Part shown: positions 15,276-24,680 of the stretch, in pieces | Numbering within the stretch: the stretch's first letter is position 1 | Layout: every line of letters starts with the position of its first letter | NCBI RefSeq assembly: GCF_016887565.1 | Contig: NZ_CP069396.1 | Span: forward strand, 8,228,001 to 8,292,000 | Reading direction: 5' to 3' | From: Archangium violaceum | GTDB taxonomy: Bacteria > Myxococcota > Myxococcia > Myxococcales > Myxococcaceae | Length of the DNA stretch: 64,000 nucleotides | Program-made: the position numbers and the translations under genes | Notes under the pieces: generated by a model | Databases searched by the model: none | Seen by the model: the letters and a program-made list of their open reading frames with translations, nothing else | What the model was told of the DNA's origin: nothing

Positions 15276-18200
15276 ATGACCTGGACCGAGGAATCACTGA
15301 GGGCGGAGGGCTTCGAGAACCCGAGGAGAGCGGCCAAGGAGCTATCGACCCTGTCAGGCCCGCTCGGAGCCCACGCGGCGGAGCGGATCCACGAAGCGGC
15401 GAAAAGAACCTCGGAGCCGGACGAAGTGGTAGCGGCCTTCGATCGGGTCCGAGAAGGCCTGCAGGGATTAGGAGAACCGACCCTCTCGCGCCTGCTGGAC
15501 TGGCTACCAGCGGTCTTCCACGCGAGCACGTTCGCGCCGAGGCTGCTGGCGACACGTCCGGGACTGCTGCGCTGGCTGGCGGGCTCACGAACCCTGACAC
15601 GAGAAAAACCCCGGGAGCACTACCACCGAGAGGCACGGGCGGCGACGCGCCGAATCGGGCCAACCGACGCGGAGGGACTGCACCGCCGCCTGCGCCGCTA
15701 CAAGTACCGTGAATACCTGCGGCTGATGGTGCGCGACGCGGCGCTGAAAGCACCGATGGCGGAGTTGGGCCGCGAGCACACGGCCTTGGCGGAGGCGCTC
15801 ATCGGAGCGGCGCTGGCCTGGGCGGAGCGCTCGCTGAGGGCGAAGTACGGCACGCCGGACACGCCGGGCTTCTGCATCCTGGGGATGGGCAAGCTGGGAG
15901 GAGAGGATCTCAACTTCAGCTCGGACGTGGATCTCATCTACCTGTACCGGGGAGACGGGCACACGACGGGGGGAACGGCGGGGGCGTTGCCGGGCGTGCA
16001 GTACTTCACGAGGCTGGGCGAGGCGGTGACGCAGGCGCTGACGAAGGTGACGGCGGAGGGATTCTGCTACCGGGTGGACCTGAACCTGAGGCCGCAGGGG
16101 AGAGCGGGGGCGATGGTCATCTCGCTGCCAGCGGCACTCTCCTACTACGAGACCTTCGGGCGCATGTGGGAGAGGGCGGCGTTCCTCAAGGCGCGGGTGG
16201 TGGCGGGGGACGCGGAGCTGGCGAACGAGCTGCTGAGCGACCTGAGCCCGTTCATCTGGCGGAGGAGCCTGGACCTGTCGGCGGTGGACGGGCTGAGGGA
16301 GCTCAAGGCGCAGATCGACCTGCGAGGCAAGGCGAGCGCGGACGACGTGAAGCTGGGGCCTGGGGGAATCCGGGAGGTGGAGTTCTTCGTCAACGCGCTC
16401 CAGCTGTTGCAGGGAGGAAAGGACGCGACGCTGCGCGAGGCGAGGACGATGCGAGCGCTGCGCAAGCTGGAGCGAGCGGGGTTCGTATCGGGGCCGGACG
16501 CGGACGCGCTGGAGGAGGCGTACGTCTTCCTGAGGCGGGTGGAGAACCGGCTGCAGATGCTGGAGGAGCGTCAAACCCAGGCGCTGCCCTCGGGGGAGCG
16601 AGAGCGCCGCCGGCTGGCCACGTCGCTGGGCTTCGCGGACTGGAACACCTTCGGCGCCGAGCTGGAGCGGCATCGCCGGTTCGTCCTGGACGCCTTCAAC
16701 ACGCTGCTCGGCCAGACGGCGCGGGACGAGGTGCCCGATGAGCCGCTCCTGGCGCTCGCGCTGGACCCGGACCTGCCGCCGCGGGAGCGGCAGGCGGCGC
16801 TGGACAAGCGGGGCTTCGAGAACCCCGAGAGGGCCCTGGCCGAGCTGGAGCGGCTGGCACGCGTCCCCCACTCCCCGTTCGTGGATGGGGGCTCGGGGGT
16901 GAAGGCGGTGCGCCTGCTGTCGGAGCTGGCGCAGACTCCGGATCCGGACCAGGCGCTGCTGCACTTCTCGGACTTCCTGGCGCGGCTGCACCAGCCGGAG
17001 GGCTACCTGGGGCTGCTGACGAACATGCCCCGGGCGAGCCGGCGCCTCTTCAACCTCTTCGGACAGAGCGACTACCTGTCGCGCATCTTCCTGCGGCACC
17101 CGGAGCTGCTGGACGCGCTGGTGCAGGCGCAGCTGGACGAGGCGGTGAAGCCGCCCGAGCGCATCCGTCAGGAGCTGAGCGCGAGGCTGGCCCGGCATCC
17201 GGACGCGGAGGCGAAGCACGGGGCGATGCCGCGCTTCAAGAACGAGGAGGTGCTGCGGATCGGGCTCAACGACATCGGCGGAGACCTCACGGTGCCGGAG
17301 GTGGCGAGGCAGCTCACGGCGGTGGCGGACGCCATCCTGGACGAGTGCCTCTTCCTGGCGATGGAGGAGCAGCGCGAGCGCTACGGCCTGCCGCTGAACG
17401 CGAGTGGCCAGCGCGAGGGGCTGGTGGTGATCGCCATGGGGAAGCTGGGCGGGTACGAGCTGGGCTACCACTCGGATCTGGACCTCATCTTCGTCTACAG
17501 CGGCAACGGTCAGGCGGAGACGAGCGGAGGCAACCGCGGCGGCATCACCCACCACGAGTATTTCGCGAAGACGGTGCAGCGGCTCATGACGCTGCTCCAG
17601 GTGCAACTGAGAGAGGGGCACCTCTACAAGATCGACGCGAGGCTGAGGCCGTCGGGGAACCAGGGGGCGCTGGTGGTGAGCCAGGACGCCTTCCGCGAGC
17701 ACCACCAGAAGCGGGCGCAGCTCTGGGAGCGCCAGGCGCTCATCAAGGCCCGCCCGGCGGCGGGAGACGCCACGCACTTCCGGGCGTTGCAGGAGGAGGT
17801 GCTCGTCCCGCTCGTCTACGAGCGGCCCCTGCCCCCTGGAGCGGCGGCGGAGATCGACCGGCTGCGCACGCGCATGGAGCGGGAGCTGGCCCACGAGAGC
17901 GCGCAACAGCTCAACCCGAAGCTGGGCCAGGGAGGGCTGGTGGACGTGGAGTTCGCCGTCCAGTACCTGCAACTGGTGCACGGCCGGGAGTACCCGCGGG
18001 TGCGAAGCACCAACACCCTGGCGGCGCTGGAGGGGCTCCAGGCCGAGGGCCGCCTCTCCCCCGAGGACGCCGAGGTGCTGCGCGAGGGCTACCTCTTCCT
18101 GAGGCGGGTGGAGAACCGGCTGCGGCTGGTGCACGCCAGCTCCCTGGCGCACATGCCCACCAGCGGGCGGCCCCTGGCGCAGCTCGCGCGCCGGATGGGA

Positions 18201-18302
18201 GTGCTGCGTGCCGATCCGGGAGAAACGTTCCTCGCCCGCTATCGAGCCAGCGCGACACGCGTCCGGGACGTGTATGCTCGGGTGCTCCGTGCCTCACGCT
18301 GA
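15276..18302 (+). CDS. glnE: Bifunctional glutamine synthetase adenylyltransferase/adenylyl-removing enzyme
   Basis: A 1008-residue GlnE that adenylylates and deadenylylates glutamine synthetase in response to nitrogen status and PII. Both nucleotidyltransferase halves are present: LGMGKLGGEDLNFSSDVDL at about residue 202-220 and AMGKLGGYELGYHSDLDL at about 722-740. Each is followed by a helical glutamate-rich domain with FLRRVENRLQ and FLRRVENRLR. It is slightly longer than the enterobacterial enzyme (946 residues). I chose the ATG at 15276 (MTWTEES); the open frame extends 13 residues upstream into the repeat element, which argues against the longer start. The lipase gene starts 18 nt after the stop. 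Confidence 0.95.
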   Translation: MTWTEESLRAEGFENPRRAAKELSTLSGPLGAHAAERIHEAAKRTSEPDEVVAAFDRVREGLQGLGEPTLSRLLDWLPAVFHASTFAPRLLATRPGLLRWLAGSRTLTREKPREHYHREARAATRRIGPTDAEGLHRRLRRYKYREYLRLMVRDAALKAPMAELGREHTALAEALIGAALAWAERSLRAKYGTPDTPGFCILGMGKLGGEDLNFSSDVDLIYLYRGDGHTTGGTAGALPGVQYFTRLGEAVTQALTKVTAEGFCYRVDLNLRPQGRAGAMVISLPAALSYYETFGRMWERAAFLKARVVAGDAELANELLSDLSPFIWRRSLDLSAVDGLRELKAQIDLRGKASADDVKLGPGGIREVEFFVNALQLLQGGKDATLREARTMRALRKLERAGFVSGPDADALEEAYVFLRRVENRLQMLEERQTQALPSGERERRRLATSLGFADWNTFGAELERHRRFVLDAFNTLLGQTARDEVPDEPLLALALDPDLPPRERQAALDKRGFENPERALAELERLARVPHSPFVDGGSGVKAVRLLSELAQTPDPDQALLHFSDFLARLHQPEGYLGLLTNMPRASRRLFNLFGQSDYLSRIFLRHPELLDALVQAQLDEAVKPPERIRQELSARLARHPDAEAKHGAMPRFKNEEVLRIGLNDIGGDLTVPEVARQLTAVADAILDECLFLAMEEQRERYGLPLNASGQREGLVVIAMGKLGGYELGYHSDLDLIFVYSGNGQAETSGGNRGGITHHEYFAKTVQRLMTLLQVQLREGHLYKIDARLRPSGNQGALVVSQDAFREHHQKRAQLWERQALIKARPAAGDATHFRALQEEVLVPLVYERPLPPGAAAEIDRLRTRMERELAHESAQQLNPKLGQGGLVDVEFAVQYLQLVHGREYPRVRSTNTLAALEGLQAEGRLSPEDAEVLREGYLFLRRVENRLRLVHASSLAHMPTSGRPLAQLARRMGVLRADPGETFLARYRASATRVRDVYARVLRASR

Positions 18303-18320
18303 ATCCGGACTCCCTCGCTC

Positions 18321-19739
18321 GTGCTGCTGAAGCAACGCTTCCAGATCCTCCGGCCCCTCGAAGAGATGGAGATGGCCCTGGTGCGCGCGGCGATGGACTC
18401 GCCCTCGCTGCTGGACTCGCGCGAGGAGACCGTGCTGCGCACCGCGCTCTCCCTGGCGCGCCTCTACAAGCTGCGCCACGAGGGACATGATCACTCCGTG
18501 GAGACGTGGACCACGCCCTTCCGCGAGGACGTGGCGCGGAGGCTCGGCCCGGTGCTGCTCGGCAAGCGCCGCATCACCCGGGACCAGCTGGTGCCGCACG
18601 CACGGGACCTGCGCCACCGCACCCTCCAGGTGCGCGACGAGCTCATCCACCACCTGCGGGGGCAGGTGCCCGAGGAAGTGCTGCACCGCGAGCTCCAGCA
18701 CAAGTCGCTGGTGGTGGTGGCCGGCGGAGGAGGAGGCTCGGCCTACGTGTACATGGGGGTGATGGCCCTGCTGGACGAGCACGGCCTGAAGCCATCGCTG
18801 CTGGCGGGCACCTCCATGGGCGCCATCCTGATGCTGATGCGCTCACGGATGGCGCGCTTCGACCAGTCGGACCTGGTGGGCATCATCCGCAGCCTGTCCT
18901 GGCGCAAGCTCTTCCGGTTCATCTCCACGGAGAATCGCTACGGGCTGCCGGCGGCGCTGCGCCTCTTCCTGCGCGCGGGCCTGGGCCGCTACTTCGACGC
19001 GGGACCGAACCAGGAGGGCGGGCTGAGGCTGAAGGATCTCCCGGTGCCCATCCTCGTCGCGGTGGGTGGCATCCGGCGGGGCATGCTGCCCAGGCCGCTC
19101 GAGTATTACGAGCGCCTGCTGGGCACGAGCCCGGTGAGCCTGTTGAGCCCCACGGGCGTGGCGCGCCGCATCCAGGCGGTGATGGGGACGCTGGCCGAGT
19201 TCTTCACCCGTCCGGAGATCATGGTGAAGCTCCACCTGGGGCTGGACGAGAAGACGTCCCACTTCGACGCGATCGACGCGGCGGGCTTCTCCTCGGCGCT
19301 GCCCGGTGTCATCCACTACGACGTGCTGCGCGAGGACGCGAACATGCACGGCCTGCTCAACGGGCTCCTGGAGGAGAAGGGCATCTTCCGGCTGATGGAT
19401 GGGGGACTGGTGGACAACCTCCCGGTGAAGGCGGCCTGGAAGGCGGTGCACCATGGCAACCTCGGCACGCGCAACGCCTTCCTCCTCGCGCTGGATGGCT
19501 TCGCGCCCCGGCTCAGCACGCCCTTCTGGCTGCCGCTGCAACGGCTCGCCGCCATGACGGTGGCGCCCAACCTCCCCTACGCCCACCTGGTGAAGTGCTT
19601 CGGCCCCACCCTCTCGCCCCTGGAGCTGGTGCCTTCCGTTCAGCTCGCCACCAAGGCCATGCACTTCGGCCGCAAACAGCTCGGCCCGGACATGCCCTTC
19701 CTGACGCGGATGCTCTCTCCACTTCCGCACCTTGGCTGA
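18321..19739 (+). CDS. Patatin-like phospholipase
   Basis: A 472-residue patatin-family acyl hydrolase. It has the oxyanion-hole glycine run VVAGGGGGSAYVYMG (about 132-146), the nucleophile Ser165 in GTSMG and the catalytic Asp360 in DGGLVDN. This is the complete Ser/Asp dyad. About 125 N-terminal helical residues precede the lipase core and are not part of the usual patatin domain. No signal peptide is visible, so action is intracellular or at the inner face of the membrane. The start is GTG, 18 nt downstream of glnE, so co-transcription is likely. Confidence 0.9.
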   Translation: MLLKQRFQILRPLEEMEMALVRAAMDSPSLLDSREETVLRTALSLARLYKLRHEGHDHSVETWTTPFREDVARRLGPVLLGKRRITRDQLVPHARDLRHRTLQVRDELIHHLRGQVPEEVLHRELQHKSLVVVAGGGGGSAYVYMGVMALLDEHGLKPSLLAGTSMGAILMLMRSRMARFDQSDLVGIIRSLSWRKLFRFISTENRYGLPAALRLFLRAGLGRYFDAGPNQEGGLRLKDLPVPILVAVGGIRRGMLPRPLEYYERLLGTSPVSLLSPTGVARRIQAVMGTLAEFFTRPEIMVKLHLGLDEKTSHFDAIDAAGFSSALPGVIHYDVLREDANMHGLLNGLLEEKGIFRLMDGGLVDNLPVKAAWKAVHHGNLGTRNAFLLALDGFAPRLSTPFWLPLQRLAAMTVAPNLPYAHLVKCFGPTLSPLELVPSVQLATKAMHFGRKQLGPDMPFLTRMLSPLPHLG

Positions 19740-19819
19740 TCGGGTTGTTTTGACTTCAAAGGGCCATCTGGAAGAAAACCTCGGGGCCGTCTCCCCTTTC
19801 CGACGACGAGGAACCCCGA

Positions 19820-20767
19820 ATGAGCTCGACCTCCGCCAACGTCCTGCGCTCCGATCAGATCTGGCTCGATGGCAAGCTGATCAAATGGGACGAAGGCCAG
19901 GTGCACGTGATGACCCACGCCCTGCACTACGGGCTGGGGGTCTTCGAGGGCATCCGGGCCTACCGCACCTACGATGGACGGCTCGCGGTGTTCCGCCTGC
20001 GCGAGCACATCGACCGCCTGTTCGACTCGGCGCACATCTGCATGATGAAGCTGCCCTTCACCCCGGAGCAGCTGTCCGAGGCGTGCCTGGAGCTGCTGCG
20101 CAAGCAGAAGGACCTGTTCGCCAACGGGGCCTACCTGCGCCCCATCGCCTTCATGGGCGACGGAGCCATGGGCCTGGGCGCCATCAACCCCACCCGCGTG
20201 GCCATCACCGCCTGGGACTGGGGCGCGTACCTCGGGGACAAGGGCATCCGCGAGGGCATCCGCGCCAAGGTGAGCTCCTTCACCCGCCTGCACGTGAACG
20301 TGAACATGGTGCGCGGGAAGATCTCCGGCCAGTACGTCAACTCCATCCTCGCCAAGCGCGAGGCGGTGCTCGCCGGCTATGACGAGGCCATCCTCCTGGA
20401 CATCAGCGGCTTCGTCGCCGAGGCCTCCGGGGAGAACATCTTCCTCGTCAACAAGAAGGGCATCATCAAGACCCCTCCCCTCTCCTCGCCCATCCTCGAC
20501 GGCATCACCCGCGACTCGGTGCTGAAGATCCTCCGGGACTCCGGCCGCTCGGTGGAGGAGGTCACCGTCACCCGCGACGCCCTCTACATCTGCAACGAGG
20601 TCTTCTTCACCGGCACGGCGGCGGAGATCACCCCGGTGCGCGAGGTGGACAACCGCACCGTCGGCACGGGCAAGCCCGGCCCCATCACCCAGTATGTGCA
20701 GGAGACCTACTTCCGCGCCGTCCGGGGGCAGGAGTCGCGCTACTCCGAGTGGCTCACCTACGTCTGA
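19820..20767 (+). CDS. ilvE: Branched-chain amino acid aminotransferase
   Basis: A 315-residue PLP fold-type IV enzyme catalysing the last step of leucine, isoleucine and valine synthesis (and the first step of their breakdown). Key features are HALHYGLGVFEGIRAY near residue 34, the PLP lysine Lys167 in RGKISGQY, Glu in FVAEASGENIFLV and the phosphate-binding GTAAEITPV segment near 270. Length matches E. coli IlvE (about 309). The ATG is preceded by GAGGAA. Myxobacteria make much of their iso-branched fatty acid from leucine, so this gene also bears on lipid composition (established for the group). Confidence 0.95.
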   Translation: MSSTSANVLRSDQIWLDGKLIKWDEGQVHVMTHALHYGLGVFEGIRAYRTYDGRLAVFRLREHIDRLFDSAHICMMKLPFTPEQLSEACLELLRKQKDLFANGAYLRPIAFMGDGAMGLGAINPTRVAITAWDWGAYLGDKGIREGIRAKVSSFTRLHVNVNMVRGKISGQYVNSILAKREAVLAGYDEAILLDISGFVAEASGENIFLVNKKGIIKTPPLSSPILDGITRDSVLKILRDSGRSVEEVTVTRDALYICNEVFFTGTAAEITPVREVDNRTVGTGKPGPITQYVQETYFRAVRGQESRYSEWLTYV

Positions 20768-20834
20768 GCCCCCAGCGGGCAGGGGCTCACGAGACGTGCC
20801 GGAAGGGGGGCGGATCGGCTAGAACCAGGGGCCG

Positions 20835-22169
20835 ATGCGTCCCGAGCCCGGTGCCATTCCCAATCCCTTCAACCTCGAGAACCCGGCCATCCTCGACATC
20901 GCTCCCTCGGAGCCGAAGTCGTTGGAGGAGACAGGGCTGAAGATCGGCCTGCTGTCGGACATCGCCCTGCGGTACCTGTACTACCAGGGTACCGCCACGG
21001 GCATGGACATCGCCCAGGAGCTGCGGCTGCCCTGGCCCGGTGTCATCGAGACGGTGGTGGACTTCCTGGCCGGCGAGAAGCTGGTGGACCTGCGAGGCGG
21101 CAAGGGCTTCGGTCGCGCCTCGGTGGACTTCATCCTCTCGGAGAAGGGGCGCGAGTACGCGCGCGGCGCCATCGAGCGCAGCACCTACGTGGGCCCCGCT
21201 CCCGTCCCCATCGAGCAGTACAACGCCCTCATCACCGCGCAGACGGAGGAGAGCCCTGTCATCAGCAACGAGGACCTGGTGGTGGGCCTGTCCCACCTCA
21301 CCGTCTCCGCGGACCTGATGGACAAGCTGGGCCCGGCGGTGAACTCGGGCCGCTCGCTCTTCCTCTACGGCCCTCCGGGCAACGGCAAGACGAGCCTCGC
21401 GGAGGCCATCAGCCGCATGTTCGGCGGCGAGGTCTTCATCCCCCACTGCCTGGAGATCGACAACCAGATCATCAAGGTCTTCGACGCCCTCAACCACGTC
21501 CCGGTGACGCTCGAGTCCGAGCGGGACGCGGCGGGCCGGCGGCAGACCTTCGAGATGGACAACCGCTGGCAGCTGTGCCGGCGCCCCGCCGTGGTGGTGG
21601 GCGGCGAGCTGACGCTGGAGACGTTGGACCTCATCTATTCGCCCACGGCGCGCTTCTACGAGGCCCCGTTCCAGGTGAAGGCCAACGGCGGCATGCTGCT
21701 CATCGACGACTTCGGCCGGCAGAAGGTCCACCCGACGGATCTGCTCAACCGGTGGATCGTCCCCCTGGAGAAGCGGATCGACTTCCTCACCCTGCACACG
21801 GGCAAGAAGTTCGACATCCCCTTCGACCAGCTGCTCGTCTTCTCCACCAATCTGGATCCCAAGGAGCTGGTGGACGAGGCCTTCCTGCGGCGCATCAAGT
21901 ACAAGATCGAGGTGACGAACCCCGACGAGGAGACGTACCGGGAGATCTTCGCCCGCGTGTGCGAGGCTGCCGGCATCCCCTACGTGGAGCAGGCCGTCAC
22001 CTATCTCATCGAGCACTACTACAAGCCCCGGAGCATGCAGATGCGCGCCTGCCACCCTCGGGATCTGGTGCAGCTCATCAAGGACGCGGCGCGTTACCGG
22101 CAGATCCCCCCGGCGCTGTCCAAGGACCTGCTCGACCAGGCGTGCGAGGTCTTCCTCGTCAGCCTGTGA
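20835..22169 (+). CDS. AAA-type ATPase with N-terminal winged-helix-like region
   Basis: A 444-residue ATPase. Residues 30-115 read as a winged-helix-like module (DIALRYLYYQGTATGMDIAQ and an ILSEKGREYA wing). The AAA core has Walker A GPPGNGKTS at 179-187, Walker B MLLIDDFG at 287-294 and sensor 1 LLVFSTNLDP, followed by a helical lid. The family is common in proteobacteria, but its substrate is not established to my knowledge. It lies 67 nt after ilvE and 138 nt before the Fic-fold gene, which has its own promoter. Confidence 0.82.
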   Translation: MRPEPGAIPNPFNLENPAILDIAPSEPKSLEETGLKIGLLSDIALRYLYYQGTATGMDIAQELRLPWPGVIETVVDFLAGEKLVDLRGGKGFGRASVDFILSEKGREYARGAIERSTYVGPAPVPIEQYNALITAQTEESPVISNEDLVVGLSHLTVSADLMDKLGPAVNSGRSLFLYGPPGNGKTSLAEAISRMFGGEVFIPHCLEIDNQIIKVFDALNHVPVTLESERDAAGRRQTFEMDNRWQLCRRPAVVVGGELTLETLDLIYSPTARFYEAPFQVKANGGMLLIDDFGRQKVHPTDLLNRWIVPLEKRIDFLTLHTGKKFDIPFDQLLVFSTNLDPKELVDEAFLRRIKYKIEVTNPDEETYREIFARVCEAAGIPYVEQAVTYLIEHYYKPRSMQMRACHPRDLVQLIKDAARYRQIPPALSKDLLDQACEVFLVSL

Positions 22170-22190
22170 GCGGGGAGAGTAGCGTTTTAA

Positions 22191-22219
22191 TTGTCCTAAA
22201 TGCCTGGAATTTCTACAAT
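22191..22219 (+). promoter_or_regulatory. Sigma-70-type promoter of the Fic-fold gene
   Basis: A -35 box TTGTCC (4 of 6) and a -10 box TACAAT (5 of 6) are separated by exactly 17 nt, in a short AT-rich island that stands out from the surrounding GC-rich sequence. The island lies about 90 nt before the GTG start. Confidence 0.6.
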
Positions 22220-22307
22220 CCTCCGCCCGTTGTCCCCGCTGGTCGGGCTCATCACGGTCCGACCCGCCGGTCCTTGCCGTGAGCCGGTGTGAAGGAGCGT
22301 CACGTCC

Positions 22308-23144
22308 GTGAAGGAACGCTACCAAGAGATCGACGAGAAGAACGAAGCGCTGCGCGACTACCTTGGCATCTTCAAGGAGAAGGGTCGCGACTTCCTCGAG
22401 AAGTTCGAGATGTCGTGGATCTACCACGACGCGGCGCTCGAAGGGACCGTGTACACGCAGGCGGAGCTGGTGTCGGCGCTGTTCCCGGAACGGGCCAGCA
22501 TGGACCCGGCGATGATCCCCGTGGTGCTGGAGATCCGCAACCACAAGGCCGCGTGTGACTACCTGCGCGAGGACGCCGCCGCCAACGGCAAGAAGCAGAC
22601 GCAGATCACGCTGACGACCATCAAGCGCATCCACGATCTGCTGTGTGGCAACACGCCGGAGGCCCAGGCGACGCGCGCCAACATCGAGCGGCGGGAGCGG
22701 ACGGAGAAGGAGCTGGCCAAGGAGCGCGATCGCAGCGGCTACCGCAAGGACATGCCCCTGCACCGCACCTACTTCCACGAGATCGCCCAGCCGGCGAAGA
22801 TCCAGCCGCTGCTGGAGAAGCTGGTGGACTACACGGGCAGCGCCGAGTTCCGCGAGTTCCACCCCATCAAGCAGGCGGCGGTGGCGCAGCACAAGTTCAT
22901 GCAGATCTTCCCCTTCACGGAGAACAGCGGGAAGGTCGGTCGGATGCTCACGAACCTCGTGCTGCTGCGCAACGGCTACATGCCGGCGATCATCCACTCG
23001 ATCGATCGTCAGCGGTACTACGAGTCCCTGCGGGGCGCCGAGGGGCTGTTCCGCGCGCTGCTGATGGACGCGATCGAGAACTCGCTGGACAACGGTGTGA
23101 AGTACTTCAAGGACCTGGGTCGCCGGTACAAGGCCATCAACTAG
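22308..23144 (+). CDS. Fic-fold (Fido) protein with degenerate catalytic motif
   Basis: A 278-residue protein of the Fic fold. Active Fic enzymes carry HPFxDGNGRxGR and transfer AMP or another phosphate-linked group to proteins. The aligned segment here is IFPFTENSGKVGR (residues 200-212), with Phe201 replacing the catalytic His and Ser and Lys replacing the Asn and Arg of GNGR. The flanking helices (VAQHKFMQ, MLTNLVLLRNGYMPAII) and an inhibitory-helix-like ALEGTVYT near 43-50 are well kept, so the fold is intact and the AMP-transfer chemistry is probably lost. The GTG start is preceded by AAGGAG. The gene is intact and has a good promoter. Confidence 0.82.
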   Translation: MKERYQEIDEKNEALRDYLGIFKEKGRDFLEKFEMSWIYHDAALEGTVYTQAELVSALFPERASMDPAMIPVVLEIRNHKAACDYLREDAAANGKKQTQITLTTIKRIHDLLCGNTPEAQATRANIERRERTEKELAKERDRSGYRKDMPLHRTYFHEIAQPAKIQPLLEKLVDYTGSAEFREFHPIKQAAVAQHKFMQIFPFTENSGKVGRMLTNLVLLRNGYMPAIIHSIDRQRYYESLRGAEGLFRALLMDAIENSLDNGVKYFKDLGRRYKAIN

Positions 23145-23154
23145 GCTCCCCCAC

Positions 23155-23538
23155 CCGAGTGGACACCTGGACGAGCGTCGAGGGCTGGAGCTCATCGCCC
23201 GGGCGCTGGACGAGGTGCACGAGCGCACGCCGCGCTTCCAGTCACGTCCGTGCCTGGAGGTGACGGCGGGCCATGGCCACTGCCTGGGCTGGCACTTCGA
23301 ACATCTGGCGGAGGTCCTTCCCGGGTGGGCGATGCGAGCCGCCTGGGCATCCGCCATTTGTTCGCCGCCGGATACGATTTCCTCGGAGGTGGACAAGGGA
23401 GCACTCGGGCTCACGCCTTTTCGCCGCCTCGTGAAGGATCCACGCTTCGTCAACACCATTGGAATCCTGGAGACACCTTTCCTCGAGCGTTATCCAGAAG
23501 TCATCAGGCTTCTCGAATCGCTGAGCCGGAGGAAGTAA
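23155..23538 (+). pseudogene. Decayed endonuclease IV (nfo) remnant
   Basis: Translated segments match the apurinic endonuclease IV family but not in one frame. Frame starting at 23161 gives GLELIARALDEVHERTP and CLEVTAGHGHCLGWHFEHL (family: LENTAGQG..LG..FEHLA). Near 23325 the homology moves to another frame, giving RLGIRHLFAAGYDF (family: RVGVC.DTCH.FAAGYD). From about 23395 it is back in the first frame: TPFRRLVKDPRF and GILETP, to a TAA at 23538. About 150 N-terminal residues and about 45 internal residues, including several metal ligands, are missing. An open frame of 107 residues starting at 23215 is part of this remnant, not a real gene. Confidence 0.78.
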
Positions 23539-23549
23539 ACACCGCACCC

Positions 23550-24680
23550 ATGCCTGCTACACCGACAGCCAACAGCCGCAGATCGACGCCGGGGGGCGTA
23601 GAGGGCACGGAGCCCCCGCCACCACGCATCGCGAGCCTGCCGGCCCGTGCCAAGTTGGAACGGCTGCTCCGGGTGGCCAAGGGGCACAAGAAGGCCCTCG
23701 TGCTCACCCACGACAATCCGGATCCGGACTCCCTCGCCGCGGCGGTGGCGCTGACGCAACTCTTGAAGGAGCGGGCGGACGTGGAGGAGGCCCGGGTGGG
23801 CTACGGCGGCATCATCGGACGGGCGGAGAACCTCGCCTTCGTGAAGGTGCTGCGCCTGCCCGTGGTGCCCATCGCCCAGCTGGACCTGGACGAGTACGAC
23901 CTGCTGGCGCTGGTGGACACGCAGCCGCCCACGGGCAACCACGCCATTCCGCCGCGGCTGCGGAGCGAGGTGGACATCGTCATCGACCACCACCCGCTGC
24001 GCAACGAGAGCCTCGAGGCGCCCTTCGCGGACGTGGGCGGTGACTTCGGAGCCACCTCGACGATGCTGGCGGAGTACCTGCGCGCCGCGCGGTTGGAGCC
24101 GTCGGTGGAGGTGGCCACGGCGCTCTTCTACGGGGTGAAGGCGGACACGCGGGATCTGGGACGCGAGACGACCCAGACGGACATCGACACGTACCTGTGG
24201 CTGTTCCCGAGGATGGACAAGCAGCTGCTGAGCCAGATCGAGCACCCGGAGCTGCCGGCGCGGTATTTCCAGCTGTACCACACGGCTTTCGAGCGGGCGA
24301 AGGTGTACGGGGACACGGCGATCGTGACGGACCTGGAAGAGGTCTACTCGCCGGACATGGTGGCCGAGGTGGCCGAGCGGCTGATGTTCCTGGACGGGAT
24401 GAAGTGGTCGCTGGCGTACGCGACGTACCACAACCAGCTCTTCCTCTCGTTGAGGGTGAAGGATCGGCGGATGAACGCGGGCCGGCTGATCCGGGAGATC
24501 TGCGAGGACTACGGCGGCTCGGCGGGAGGCCACGGCAGCATGGCGGGCGCGAGGATTCCGCTGTCGGGGCGAGCGACCCAGCGCAAGGCGATCAAGCGGG
24601 AGCTGGTGCGCCGCTTCCTCGAGGCCTTTGGAGTCGCGGAGGAGCGGCCGGTGGCGCTGCTGTCCGCGCCCTCGCCGTGA
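23550..24680 (+). CDS. DHH/DHHA1 phosphoesterase
   Basis: A 376-residue member of the DHH superfamily (RecJ/NrnA/GdpP-like metal-dependent phosphodiesterases). Motif I is LTHDNPDPDS at about 53-61 and the signature DIVIDHHPL lies near 143. The C-terminal DHHA1 domain ends in GGSAGGHGSMAGA near 327. There is no membrane, PAS or GGDEF segment, so a nanoRNase/pAp phosphatase or cyclic dinucleotide phosphodiesterase role is possible but not resolved. The N-terminal 30 residues are Pro/Ser-rich. The stop overlaps the next start (GTGA), coupling it to the cysteine desulfurase. Confidence 0.9.
   Translation: MPATPTANSRRSTPGGVEGTEPPPPRIASLPARAKLERLLRVAKGHKKALVLTHDNPDPDSLAAAVALTQLLKERADVEEARVGYGGIIGRAENLAFVKVLRLPVVPIAQLDLDEYDLLALVDTQPPTGNHAIPPRLRSEVDIVIDHHPLRNESLEAPFADVGGDFGATSTMLAEYLRAARLEPSVEVATALFYGVKADTRDLGRETTQTDIDTYLWLFPRMDKQLLSQIEHPELPARYFQLYHTAFERAKVYGDTAIVTDLEEVYSPDMVAEVAERLMFLDGMKWSLAYATYHNQLFLSLRVKDRRMNAGRLIREICEDYGGSAGGHGSMAGARIPLSGRATQRKAIKRELVRRFLEAFGVAEERPVALLSAPSP

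Noticed and set aside
23215-23538. A separate hypothetical gene of 107 residues
   Set aside because: Its sequence is part of a broken endonuclease IV whose missing block is in another frame; it is reported as a pseudogene.
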